A DNA stretch of 64,000 nucleotides from Odontocerum albicorne. Taxonomy: Eukaryota; Arthropoda; Insecta; Trichoptera; Odontoceridae. Under the pieces are notes generated by a model. The model searched no databases, was not told the DNA's origin, and saw only the letters and a program-made list of their open reading frames with translations. Made by a program: the position numbers and the translations under genes. The stretch spans positions 16,817,763 to 16,881,762 of the forward strand of contig OX463865.1 in the NCBI GenBank assembly GCA_949825065.1, read 5' to 3'. Each line of letters opens with the position of its first letter. The first letter of the stretch is position 1. Below, piece after piece: positions 32,222 to 41,959 of the stretch.

Positions 32222-32490
32222 GTAATTTATTGTAATTTATTTTTATCAAACACTGTTTATTCCACTTTTTTGTTACGGTATAACCCTACTAGTTTGAAGG
32301 CTTTCACCTCATCTTCAGGGGAGCGCAAACAAGACTTGTTTGCGCTCGCCTGAAGATGAGGTGAAAGCCTTGAAACCGGTAGGGTTATACCGTCACAAAA
32401 AGTGGAATAGACAGTGTTTGATAAAAATAAATCACAATGTCTTTAAACCTCCACAACGTTAATGCCTTAACTATAAACAACATAAAACTC
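32222..32490. mobile_element. FB foldback element, copy 4, most complete palindrome
   Basis: Left arm TTTATCAAACACTGTTTATT ... CACCTCATCTTCAGGGGAGC+GCAAACAAGAC meets its reverse complement TTGTTTGCGCTCGCCTGAAG ... GTGGAATAGACAGTGTTTGA almost without a spacer; each arm is about 100 bp or more. The right end CACAATGTCTTTAAACCTCC ... AATGCCTTAACTATAAACAA follows. As RNA or single-stranded DNA it would fold into one long hairpin. No ORF. Confidence 0.9.
32350..32381 (+). ncRNA. Hammerhead-ribozyme-like core in FB copy 4 (candidate)
   Basis: Reads CTGAAGA (32350-32356, fits CUGANGA), a stem II candidate TGAGGTGAAAGCCTT with AGGT/GCCT around a GAAA loop, then GAAAC (32372-32376) and CGGTA. ACCGGT is self-complementary, which could make a very short stem III in a dimer; alternatively CGGTA pairs with TACCG (32388-32392), followed by TC. 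Stem I pairing next to the core is poor in this copy. Seen: the motif order. Inferred: any ribozyme activity. Confidence 0.4.
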
Positions 32491-32569
32491 CTTATTTTAT
32501 TGTTTTAATTTTATTTCAGATATATTTATTTTCAAAATTAAGTGTAATTAATGACTCGAGACAAGCTAA

Positions 32570-33790
32570 AATAAATATTAAATAAATTTTGTGTTGAACG
32601 CAAACTAATACGTGGCATTGCATCATTATATACCGAAAGAAGAGCATGTATTATACTGAATGGTACCATGACTAATTGGTTTGATATATTAAAAGGAGTA
32701 AAGCAAGGATGCGCTACGTCACTCTCTTTGTTTAACATTTATATAGATTCACGTGTGAAGAAACTAGAGAGAATTTAATTGGTGATAAACAAATGTTGAA
32801 TGGGAACGTATGCATATGCCACCATAGTGCTGGCGAAGAGTGTAGATGAAATGCAGAGTTTGATAAGTAGGAGAGATGCGAAAAGAAAGATCTGACAATG
32901 AGTATTACAAAATTCAAAGTAATAGTGATAGAAACGTGTGAAAGGAAAAGTAAATGTGGCATATGGGTGAATTAAGAAAGATTTGAATAAGTTGCTATAT
33001 TCTGATATTTGGAAAGTTTTTTCAGATGATAAAATAATTATGAAGGATATCGAACAGCGTATCAATCAACGGGGCACTTAAATTTATATACTCGAATCAG
33101 ATAGTGTTTAAATCTGCTAAGATGATAGTCCACGATAGTAAGATGATAAGCTAAGATGATATTCTAGGATAGTAAGATGATAAGCTAAGATGATAGTCCA
33201 CGATAGTAAGATGATAAGCTAAGATGATAGTCCACGATAGTAAGATGATAAGCTAAGATGATAGTCCACGATAGTAAGATGATAAGCTAAGATGATAGTC
33301 CACGATAGTAATATGATAAGCTAAGATGATAGTCCACGATAGTAAGATGATAAGCTAAGATGATATTCCACGATTGTAAGATGATAAGCTAAGATGATAG
33401 TCCACAATAGTAAGATGATAAGCTAAGATGATATTCCACGATTGTAAGATGATAAGCTAAGATGATAGTCCACGATAGTAAGATGATAAGCTAAGATGAT
33501 AGTCCACGATGTCAATTTTGATGTATGGGAGGGAAATGTGTACATGGAAAAATACTTAGAGGATTCGAATAAATGCTGTCGAAATACGTGCACTGAGAAG
33601 AATACACGGAGTGATAATGTGTGACCGAATACGGAATAGGTGATAAGGGATGAATGTTAACTTAAGGGTGATGTGTTAAGTAAGATGAAGAAGAGCAAGC
33701 TGAGATGGTTTGGTCATGTGGTACGAATGAATGACGAAAGACTAAGAAAACAAATCGTAGTGCAAATGTGAATGGAAGAAACCATTTGTG
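32570..33790 (+). pseudogene. LINE-D reverse transcriptase relic interrupted by a minisatellite
   Basis: At 32690-32760 the plus strand reads KGVKQGCATSLSLFNIYIDS, the GV.QGC..SP.LFN.YID block of reverse transcriptases. Near 32803 a frame gives GTYAYATIVLAKSVDEMQSL, where the catalytic YADD is mutated. Near 33000 is IWKVFSDDKIIMKDIEQRIN. After the 34-bp array the frame resumes with SILMYGREMCTWKN, INAVEIRALRRIHGVIMCD and KSKLRWFGHVVRMNDERLRK. The element is dead: active-site loss, several stops and frame changes. Confidence 0.8.
33112..33510. repeat. 34-bp tandem array inside the LINE relic
   Basis: About 11.7 copies of GATAGTCCACGATAGTAAGA+TGATAAGCTAAGAT. It lies exactly where ORF2 would pass from the IEQRIN segment to the SILMYG segment, and its first copy is continuous with LINE sequence (AAATCTGCTAAGATGATAGT). 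It therefore looks amplified from the LINE's own coding DNA. Confidence 0.93.
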
Positions 33791-33854
33791 CAACCAGAGA
33801 AAGTCGTAGTTCATTATCGAGCATTTTGGCAATACAATTGTTTTTGTAGTCACA

Positions 33855-33980
33855 CGTCTAGTGCGACCGAGTATTGTTTCCAGATAAACTCTTTTATTCT
33901 TTTTCGATAACCAAAGGGAATCGAACTGGTAACAAACGGATTTTCGACGGGTTTTAGCAAATAGACCACGGAGGTTGTCA
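33855..33980 (-). mobile_element. SINE1, diverged
   Basis: The plus strand has AGGGAATCGAACTGGTAACA (complement of the B box) and TTTTAGCAAATAGACCACGG+AGGTTGTC (complement of the A-box end). The tail is not visible. Confidence 0.6.
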
Positions 33981-34639
33981 CAATATTCAAATTTATTTGA
34001 TTGATTCTAGGACTGAAAAAAAGTAACTTTTAAACCATAAAATAAACTTCGTGAAATTTTCTCAATCGATTAAAAAAAAAGATTACCTCAAATCGAAGGA
34101 TGACTGTAATAATATTCGCCAAAATAAATGTATCACATTTTTCAAAATTGATAGATACTAAGGATTGAAGACTACACACACCACCTACGCTTCCCGTCCC
34201 CTCGTTTCTTTCCATCTCTATCAATCTCTTTCATATGTCCAAAACGATGGAGACTAATGACTGCGTATCACTTTTATGGACACCCGATATCCATCAAACA
34301 TGGTACAGATTGGCCTAAAAATAAATGAGATATATTATTTCGGACCAGTTAGTCCAGAATCCCCGGATCATTCCCGGTTTTGAACCATGAAATCCGATCA
34401 TCAAATCGGGATATTGGGATGAAGAAATAATTCTAGCGTTTTGTTATGTGAGACAAGCTTCAAGAGGTTTTTCAGGAAAGATTCAGAAGATTTTTTCAGG
34501 ATTATCATCATCGACACATATATTTTTATTTAGATAGGAAGACAGAAGGTTTAAATTTATTCATTTTATATCTAACCATTTGTTCATTAATTTAACTAAC
34601 ATATTTATTGCTTTCAAGTAATGACTTGAATGAATGAAC
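33981..34639. other. No gene recognised
   Basis: AT-rich sequence; a CCCGGATCATTCCCGGTTTT-like stretch near 34361 is unassigned. Confidence 0.4.
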
Positions 34640-35375
34640 CAGCTTTCGTTTTTTAATTGTGTTTTTTTTTTATAAATAAGCAATCCACTCAAACTAGAAT
34701 GATTTGTGCCACCAAATAAAAGCAATCCACTCGAACTAGAATTATTTGTGCCACCAAATAAAATCAATCCACTCGAACTAGAATGATTTGTGCGACCAAA
34801 TAAAATCAATCGACTCGAACTAGAATGATTTGTGCCACCAAATAAAAACAATCCACTCGAACTAGAATGATTTGTGCCACCAAATCAAAGCAATCCACTC
34901 GAACTAGAATTATTTGTGCCACCAAATAAAAGCAATCCACTCTAACTAGAATGATTAGTGCCACCAAATAAAAGCAATCCATTCGAACTAGAATGATTTG
35001 TGCCACCAAATAAAAGCAATCCATTCGAACTAGAATGATTTGTGCCACCAAATAAAAGCAATCCACTCGAACTAGAATGATTTGTGCCACCAAATAAAAG
35101 CAATCCATTCGAACTAGAATGATTTGTGCCACCAAATAAAAGCAATCCACTCGAACTAGAATGATTTGTGCCACCAAATAAAAGCAATCCACTCGAACTA
35201 GAATGATTTGTGCTACCAAATAAAAGACATTATAAAATTATATGAGACAACATAATAAAACCAATTTAAAAAAATTACAATTTTAAATAATTCAAAGTTT
35301 CAACTGATTAAGCATCAAAAGTTTAACGATCGATCTATAAGTGGAAAAGTTCCACGAAGAAAGAAGAAACGCAAC
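34640..35375 (-). repeat. Dispersed repeat H, copy 2, with internal 43-bp array
   Basis: In the minus sense it begins TTCTTCTTTCTTCGTGGAAC+TTTTCCACTTATAGATCGAT, as at 24070 and 63068, and passes TATAATGTCTTTTATTTGGT to GCACAAATCATTCTAGTTCG. The last part is expanded into the array at 34676-35226. Confidence 0.75.
34676..35226. repeat. 43-bp tandem array, about 13 copies
   Basis: Unit AAGCAATCCACTCGAACTAG+AATGATTTGTGCCACCAAATAAA. Its complement (GGTGGCACAAATCATTCTAG) is the terminal piece of repeat H. Minus-strand frames stay open in more than one phase (137, 96 and 81 codons); these are repeat artefacts. Confidence 0.95.
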
Positions 35376-35424
35376 ATTCATTGGACGCAATAAAGATATG
35401 GCTTATATTAAATCAAACCTATCT

Positions 35425-35640
35425 CGCTAAGGACAACTGCAAAATATATGATCCATAGTTTCCACAATACCCATTCTGTAAAGGTGACTAGGCACCACGC
35501 AATAGCCCGTCCGCAAACGACAAACGACAGACACTTCCATCTTATTAATTCTTATTATATTTAACCATGGTTTCAAAGGGATATATTGATACGTGTAACC
35601 ATGGCCGTCTTTAACAATGTTTGGAAACAATATTAAAAAA
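35425..35640 (-). pseudogene. LINE C-terminal fragment, I/R1-like zinc-knuckle region
   Basis: Minus strand: WLNIIRINKMEVSVVCRLRT then GYCVVPSHLYRMGIVETMDH and IFCSCP. The pattern (RLRTGH..LPSHL.R.....C.....DH..F.CP) is that following the reverse transcriptase/RNase H region in I-, R1- and jockey-like LINEs. The first Cys of the knuckle seems lost. It is a short isolated fragment. Confidence 0.65.
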
Positions 35641-35654
35641 ATACTTAAATAAAA

Positions 35655-35806
35655 ATATGTTATTTATAGTTAAGATATTAACATTGTGGAGGTTTAAAGA
35701 CATTGTAATTTTTTGTATCAAACACTGTTTATTCAACTTTTTTGTAACGGTATAACCCTACCGGCTTTAAGGCTTTCACTTCATCATCAGGGGAGCACAA
35801 ACAAGA
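35655..35806. mobile_element. FB foldback element, copy 5 (left arm)
   Basis: TTATTTATAGTTAAGATATT+AACATTGTGGAGG, TATCAAACACTGTTTATTCA, ACGGTATAACCCTACCGGCT and TTCATCATCAGGGGAGCACA+AACAAGACT. It shows the outer left terminus well. The complement has CTGATGATGAAGTGAAAGCC, where a stem II pair of the hammerhead-like core is broken. Confidence 0.82.
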
Positions 35807-36059
35807 CTGAATTCTGTTCATGAAATAAAAATAAAAGATAAATCTTAAAAAAATAGAGATAATAAGAGGAATTGTATAAGAGGTAAAGAAAGGGAATAAT
35901 TTGGGATAAATAATACTTCTTAAGTTTATTCATATATGTAGATCTGACTGTAGCACTAACCAGGAAGAAACCAGGAATAAACCAGGAAGATCGTTCCAAA
36001 GTTCATTCGAACGAGTCGCAAAAGATGTATATATTGTACATGATGATTTTTTTTCTAAA

Positions 36060-36160
36060 AAGTTTCCAGTCTGGTTTTAACTTAAAGTCTCTTTAACGCC
36101 TTTCTGGTTGGTTGGAAGATATTGCCACATGGCAATAAGCCCGCCAGGTTGTAATGTATA
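36060..36160 (+). mobile_element. SINE1 3' part
   Basis: AGTTTCCAGTCTGGTTTTAA+CTTAAAG, then TTTCTGGTTGGTTGGAAGAT+ATTGCCACATGGCAATAAGC and CCGCCAGGTTGTAATGTATA. The head is missing. Confidence 0.78.
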
Positions 36161-36516
36161 CAATGAAAGGGTAAAACAATACAATATCGTTCATTCTTTT
36201 CACGTGGCCGAAACATCTCAAGGAATTTTTTTATCACAAGAATTGTATCTTCTTAAAATTACTTATTCTATCACATAATATTTCTTATAATGTCGACGCA
36301 ATATTTTCATGTCTTAAGCATTATATTTATTTTACTTTTACCCCTTTTCGCGATGTCCAAGTTTCACTTGCAAATCTTAATCCTAATGTTGGCTCTAGAA
36401 CTAGTTTCCGACTGCCTCAAAACTCTCACCCTCATTAGCTAGTTTCTAACAGTGAATAAAAAATAATACAGATCTTCAAAATTAAAATCTGTATCTACCT
36501 AACTCATATTGTATAT
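36161..36516. other. No gene recognised
   Basis: AT-rich sequence with no recognisable structure. Confidence 0.45.
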
Positions 36517-37190
36517 TATTAATAGTTAAGGCATTAACATTGTGGTAGTTTAAAGATATTGTAATTTGTTTAATCAAACACTGTTTATTCCACTCAAGTG
36601 GAATAAACAGTGTTTGATAAAACAAATTACAATACAATTACAATATTTAAAGTCACATTAGAATTAAAAGTGCTCTGGAATACAAAATAATCATGTTACA
36701 AAAATTATTAAAATTAGTATAAATTATTTACAAAAAACATCAGAAAAAAATACGTTAATAAGTAAAACCTAACATACACACAATGAAAATCAATAATTAT
36801 ATATAATATTTATTAATGAAGAAATAAATATTTATTAATTTCTCGAATCTAGGAAAAGACGTTTGTTTCAATTTGTTGTTATGATTATTATATTTAATGA
36901 AATAACTAAAACGAGTATTTTTTATAAGTCTCAACGTCGTAAATAACCAAGCTTATTTAAAAATAATTGTCTGCTAAATATGTTTCCCGTTCAAAAGCCA
37001 TATTTTTAAGCCCTTCCCCTTATTAGTCACTACTACCCTCTCCCTCTCTTGTACCTTTGATAATTAGGAAAAATATATTTAAGACATAATTAAGTTCATC
37101 TTCACCTGAAGAGGAAGACGGAGGTCTTTGAAACCGGTAGCACAAACAAGACCCTGATGATGAGGTGAAAACCTTAAAACTGGTAAGGTT
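36517..37190. mobile_element. FB-related long element, copy 6 (about 640-bp body)
   Basis: Starts like FB (AATAGTTAAGGCATTAACAT), turns at a short palindrome CACTGTTTATTCCACTCAAG+TGGAATAAACAGTG, then continues as about 500 bp of unique-looking body ending at a hammerhead-like core (CCTGAAGAGGAAGACGGAGG, then GAAACCGGTA at 37130). The whole 36520-37138 segment recurs at 46254-46890. FB sequence (GACCCTGATGATGAGGTGAA) follows until a LINE insertion at about 37191. Confidence 0.75.
37106..37139 (+). ncRNA. Hammerhead-like core with a different stem II (candidate)
   Basis: CTGAAGA (37106-37112), then GG, AAGAC (37115-37119), loop GGAG, GTCTT (37124-37128), T, then GAAAC (37130-37134) and CGGTA. 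Stem II pairing (AAGAC/GUCUU) is complete although its sequence differs from the AGGU/GCCU stem of FB copies. That is what covariation under structural constraint would look like. Two stems is little evidence. Confidence 0.4.
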
Positions 37191-37440
37191 TATTTATTTT
37201 TATTTATTTAACACTTTTATTGCAATACAATCTGGTGGGCTTATTGCCAGGCGGAAATCTCTTCCAACCAACCAGACGAAAGTAAATGAAGCAAGTTATA
37301 TGGTCGTATAAATCATTCAAATGACTATCCATCCCCACGAAACCCATAAACACATACTTGAGCACATGCCCACAAACCCCACAAAGACGGACAATCACCC
37401 GAACATTATTTTTCATATAAAGTGAGATATCATCAATCAA
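37191..37440 (-). mobile_element. LINE-A 3' end inserted in FB
   Basis: From TATTTATTTAACACTTTTAT and CTGGTGGGCTTATTGCCAGG (complement of the shared tail) to GAGATATCATCAATCAAGAG, as in 50525-50780. On its right, FB sequence resumes (ATATACCGTTACAAAAAGTG), joining the GGTAAGGTT on its left. This is a 5'-truncated LINE insertion. The 78-codon minus-strand frame here is 3' UTR shared by all LINE-A copies. Confidence 0.85.
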
Positions 37441-37500
37441 GAGGATATACCGTTACAAAAAGTGGATTAATCAGTGTTTATGTTAAACAAATTACAATAA
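37441..37500. mobile_element. FB right-arm remainder after the LINE insertion
   Basis: ATATACCGTTACAAAAAGTG+GATTAATCAGTGTTTATG and AAACAAATTACAATAAC continue the FB right arm broken at 37190. Confidence 0.75.
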
Positions 37501-38236
37501 CTGATATTGTTTATCCTTTTACATCTTAATTATTTTCCAGTCTTATGAAAATATTTTGATTAAATGTTAATTTATTTATTAATAATATTTTTTTTTGTAT
37601 TGTATTTTGAAAATAACGTTAAACATTTTACCTAGAAATTGGCTCAAATCTGAATAACTCTTTTCTGGTTGATTGAAAGAGATTGCCACCATAGCTCAAC
37701 ATTGTTTACTTTACAATAAAGTGTTTTAATAAAAAATAATATAATAATGTTAAGACAAAAATTAAAATTTACGATATTGATTAAAAAAATAAAAAATACT
37801 TGTTGATTTCAAAGTTTGTACGAGTAAGAACGTGTTTTTTGTTAATTTTGGCACATTTTAGCAAATTTTCTTGAATAACAGCTGAATTAACTTATTAAAC
37901 ATAGAGTTTAAACTTGAAATTAACTCGTACATCAATATATAGCGTTGACGTCAAAGTAATTAACTGACCTCGAGAAATAATACAAAGTGCTCTACAAGTA
38001 TGGGTTAGTTGGATAAATTTAAATGGAACCGCATCAGTTTATAATTATACAGCGAAAGTAATTTTCCCCAACCAACCGACGTCGCTTGTAATTTGCCGAG
38101 TAGTTCCACAACTTTTGAGGACATGGAATGAATAAATGGAAATTAAAATTAAGGCGAAATTGAGTTTAAAAATTTATTTCGCAAGCTTAAGCAAATAATC
38201 AGTTTAAATTCAAACTAGCTTTTATTAATGTTATCA
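37501..38236. other. No gene; short SINE1/LINE-A tail at 37660-37695
   Basis: TTTTCTGGTTGATTGAAAGA+GATTGCCACC is a fragment of the shared tail. The rest is AT-rich with no coding evidence. Confidence 0.5.
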
Positions 38237-38425
38237 ACACGAAGACCTCCGTGTCCTACTTGATAATACGCTCGACTTTCAGCCAGAGGGTTCAGTTCCT
38301 GTTGGTACTCATTATTTTTGAAAGGTTAAGATTTTTCGGTTGACTGGAAAATAATGCTACATTGCAATATCCATGTTGATAATTACAAACCCACCAGTTT
38401 ACACTGTTAGCAATAAAAATTTCAT
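38237..38425 (+). mobile_element. SINE1, diverged
   Basis: CGAAGACCTCCGTGTCCTAC (A-box region), GAGGGTTCAGTTCCTGTTGG (mutated B box), then TTTTTCGGTTGACTGGAAAA+TAATGCTACATTGCAATATC and AACCCACCAGTTTACACTG. Confidence 0.65.
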
Positions 38426-38699
38426 TAGTTTTTGAAAAATGAGATAAGAAAAGTAAATATAATATTTGAGTGAAGATAAGTGAAGTGTAGAGAAAGTGGT
38501 TGAATTTTCCACTAGAAGAGTAGTTTATTTGATAGAGTTACAAGAGATATAAAATAGCCCGTTGTGTTTAAAAATAAAGTTTCTGGTATTAAGATTTTGA
38601 GACGAGGTAAATTCAGAGATACGGATAATATAAGATTGCACATGTAGAGATAGATACGTGAATGTGGAGGACACATAATTTATGTTTGAATAGAAAACT

Positions 38700-39545
38700 G
38701 CTTCCTACCAACTAAAAGATTCCTACAAACTAAAAGATTTCTACCAACTAAAACCAAAATTTTACTCGTAAAATCTCTGCTCATTCCAATTCTGGACTAT
38801 GCGGACGTATGTTACTTGGATGTTACAGAGGAACAGCGGGACAAATTACAGCGTCTTTAAAATGTGTGTCTAAGATTCATTTTCCACCTACGAAAGTACG
38901 ACCATATAACTTCATACCAGAAGGCATTGAGCTAGTTGAATGTTGGAAATAGACGCCAAATTTATATACTGTCTCTATTGTATAACATCTTTAACTGTCC
39001 CACCACACCCTCTTATCTCGCCGAAAATTTTCAGCGTCTTTTCAATAATGGATTAGCGCTACGCTCAAACAGAGATTGTTTATTGGCCTTTCCAGTTCAC
39101 CGCTCCTCTTTCTTTACGTCGTCCTTAACTGTGCATGCAGTGAGACTCTGGAATCAGTTACAAACCAATATAAGACTCGCTCCGTTCTTGGCATGCTTTA
39201 AGAAGCGACTGAAAAAACTCTTAATTTCTAGTCAGTAAAATAACGTGTTTCATTCCTGATTTTTCTTTTTCTTTCCTCTCCACCGTCCATTCCTTTCCTT
39301 TTGATTGATGATATCTCACTTTATATAAAAAATAATGTTCGGGTGATTGTCCGTCTTTGTGGAGTTCATGGGCATGTGCTCAAGTATGTGTTTATAGATT
39401 TCGTGGGGATGGATAGTCATTTGAATGATTTATGCGACCATGTAACTTGATTCATTTACTTTTGTCTGGTTAGTTGAAAGAGATTGCCGCCTGGCAATAA
39501 GCCCGCCAGATTGTATTGGAATAAAAGTGTTAAATATTGTAAATG
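38700..39545 (+). pseudogene. LINE-A, longest copy: ORF2 C-terminus and 3' UTR
   Basis: From about 38735: LVKSLLIPILDYADVCYLDV, TEEQRDKLQRL (stop) NVCLRFIFHLRKYDHITSYQ, then a second stop and LNVGNRRQIYILSLLYNIFN ... TVHAVRLWNQLQTNIRLAPF and FKKRLKKLL, ending at 39238. This is the jockey/CR1-type region after the reverse transcriptase domain (DY.D..Y......L..LQRLQN...RFI, LWN.L). The 3' UTR carries TTGTCTGGTTAGTTGAAAGA+GATTGCCGCCTGGCAATAAG and CCCGCCAGATTGTATTGG, the same end as SINE1. The two stops and the missing 5' part make it inactive. Confidence 0.85.
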
Positions 39546-39735
39546 AAACTGTAGAGATCTATGTTCTCTGCCTACCTCGTAAGAGACATTGCATGATGAT
39601 GTGTGTAAGTTAAGTTCTTATAAATAAATCTCAATGTAACTGTTATAAAATCTCTCGTAGTGTTATGTCACCTGGCATAGCCTTTTATATCAACGTTTCG
39701 AAAACGTTGCAGTTTTTATCTTCAAGAATTGTTTT
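39546..39735 (+). other. LINE-D-like tail and short spacer
   Basis: AGATCTATGTTCTCTGCCTA+CCTCGTAAGAG and ATGATGTGTGTAAGTTAAG resemble the LINE-D 3' ends at 9655 and 24470. No gene. Confidence 0.4.
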
Positions 39736-39738
39736 TAA

Positions 39739-40302
39739 CCCTTTCTTCCCTGTGATGTGTAACTAGTACACATTGCTTCTAAAAACTTTAATATTTCTAT
39801 AAATATAATAAATACTCGGTTCAGATTTTAGGTATTCCTCCATAACACATTTACGCATTGAATGAAATAATAATAATAATTAGCACTTAATAAATTCACC
39901 AATACAATCAAACATGTGCCAGTGAGCGACGTAGGTATATTAATTTGAAAAAACCGCTATGGTTGAGGAAGCGACGCTATTCACATCTCACTCTCACTTT
40001 ACTTCGGTATATGGGAATGCAAGAAATAGAATCTCAGTTCGCTCGCTTCAGTAACTTTCGGCAGCCAATTGAGGTGGTCGTATCACCCGTTTTGTAAACG
40101 TCGGCCGAGGTTTTGTTAATGTTTTCAGCAATTAAATTTCAATTATTGTCACTTTTGACTTCAAATTTAATTAATTTAAGCAATTGACTATGAATATTCT
40201 TATTTTTCCGATTTTAAATCGCTCATTTTTACATGTATATTGATGTGTATTGAATATACAGCACCGGAACGCGCGGATTTTTTTAGCACAGGAAGGGAAA
40301 GG
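39739..40302 (-). mobile_element. PiggyBac-type MITE, copy 3 (564 bp), both TTAA sites intact
   Basis: TTAA (39735-39738), then CCCTTTCTTCCCTGTGATGT, the body inverted relative to copies 1 and 2, and GCACAGGAAGGGAAAGG before TTAA (40303-40306). Best defined member of the family. TIR about 16 bp with mismatches; no coding capacity. Confidence 0.92.
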
Positions 40303-40309
40303 TTAATCA

Positions 40310-40800
40310 ACTTCACAATCACGCCAGATACCGCTTGCTTTTTAAAGGAGTCTCAACAGTCACGCGAACGCATGCTTAAGACTCCATTATAGACCAAGCG
40401 GTATTCGACGCACATCTAAATACTTATGGCAATGTTGATGGCAAACAAGCTCTGAAAATGAAAACCGCAACGATTTCAAAATCTGGGAATCATAAGCCAA
40501 ACTACGCGTCATATCACTTTGGAAGACATTATACAGCTGATATGAAGAATTATTAATGTCTCTGAAACATTATAACATTATTGAAATTAGATATTTGCAA
40601 TTGAACGGTCTAAAGTAAAATTATTTTGCATACAGTTTACAAGGAACCAGCGACGGATAATCTCTAAATACAATAAACATCAATAGTCTTTGAAGTCATC
40701 AGATCTCACTGCTCCGGATTTCTATTTATTTGGTAATTGCAAACAGAATGTTGTTAAAACTAAAAATGTGGTTTAAACTTGCAAAACCAAATACTAAAGG
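40310..40800 (+). pseudogene. Decayed DDE transposase fragment
   Basis: Near 40690 the plus strand reads SLKSSDLTAPDFYLFGNCKQ then NVVKT, matching the (R)SPDLT.PDFFLWG..K..VYKT block with the last catalytic Asp of an insect Tc1/mariner-superfamily transposase. RRIISKY just before fits a degraded RWIGR.G. Earlier sequence is too decayed to read. Probably the same family as 7960-8520. Confidence 0.5.
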
Positions 40801-40812
40801 TTAGACGTAATT

Positions 40813-41214
40813 TAGCGGTGGCTAGCCCCGAGGTGCGCTGGTGCGCTGAGCACCAATGCACCTCGAGACGCTGAGCGAATATGAAATATCGCTGTCTCAC
40901 AGTTTACTGTATGTCTCTGTCTGTCCTATATGAATTAGCGTTTCCGTCCGGTGCGTATTGGAGATAGCTCCGGTAGTATTGGCAAACTTGGCTGTTCAAT
41001 TTGAAAGGAACATTTTTTTAAATATAATTTAAAAATTTTTTTTATTTTCACTTAAATAAAAATCCTCGTACTATTTGTCAGTATTCTTATACATATTTAA
41101 TATATATAAATATTTAACATTTTTGCAAGTCATGTTTGTGAATATATAATTTTATTATTGCGAAATATTTCTCCGGTTCAGCGCACCAACGCACCTCTAG
41201 ACCAGCCGCCGCTG
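40813..41214. mobile_element. hAT-like MITE, 402 bp
   Basis: The left end TAGCGGTGGCTAGCCCCGAG+GTGCGCTGGTGCGCTGA and the complement of the right end CAGCGGCGGCTGGTCTAGAG+GTGCGTTGGTGCGCTGA match over about 37 bp with about 8 mismatches. CAGCGGCGG-type termini are typical of hAT elements. Eight-bp flanks (ACGTAATT, CAAGGAAT) do not match, so the target duplication has decayed or the class is wrong. The left TIR contains a local hairpin (GAGGTGC ... GCACCTC). The centre is very AT-rich. Confidence 0.75.
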
Positions 41215-41955
41215 CAAGGAATATCAAGGAATAACAATCTTAAAATAACTTACATCCATCAATATTTCATAAATGTAACGAGTGATAAATTCAATACCTT
41301 TTCTCTTTTTATATCTATTTGAATTCGCCCTACCACGTGTCCTCGAACATACCTGAAACAAAAGAAAAGCAAAAAATTAGAAAAAAACTTATAAACTTAA
41401 AAAAAGTTTACATTTTAAGTTCAAAAAAAGAAAACTTGTACTTTCTCAACACTGTACTGTAAAGAACTACTCGAAGCTTCAAATCTGCAGTCGATCTTTA
41501 TAAATTAAACCAAAGCCAGGAAAAGACTTACATACATATCATCAAGCCACGTCCTTTATTTGGGTAGTCAGACATAACCTTTATTTATTCATGTTTCTAA
41601 TTAAGCATTCTTTCAAAATCTGACCTATTTGTCCAGTCACGTTTTCCTTAGTAAAATTTCCAAAATATCTAAGTTTCATTACTTTACCTTAATTATAAAA
41701 TTCGTTTTATAACTCCACCTTAGTTTATATTTCATATAAAATTGAAAAATTCACGTTTTATTCTTAATGCACGCAAGCTAAGATATTAGTCTAAAACAGT
41801 ATTTAAGTATCAAATTTGATATAGGGGAAATGAAAAAAACGATACGATAATATACTAAAAGGAACTAATAAACGCTATAAAAATGCGTGACTTGAAAATA
41901 ACACGTAGCGTGAAATATATGACAGAACACGGATTGAAGTGATTGGTGATGAATA
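41215..41955. other. No gene recognised
   Basis: AT-rich DNA between the hAT-like MITE and LINE-C. No coding evidence. Confidence 0.5.
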
Positions 41956-41959
41956 TAAA

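Noticed and set aside
34561..35219. Minus-strand open frames with FGGTNHSSSSG repeats
   Set aside because: Translation of the 43-bp array in several phases.
37204..37440. 78-codon frame also present at 50536 (92 codons)
   Set aside because: The conserved translation is the LINE-A 3' UTR; it lies after the ORF2 stop in every copy.
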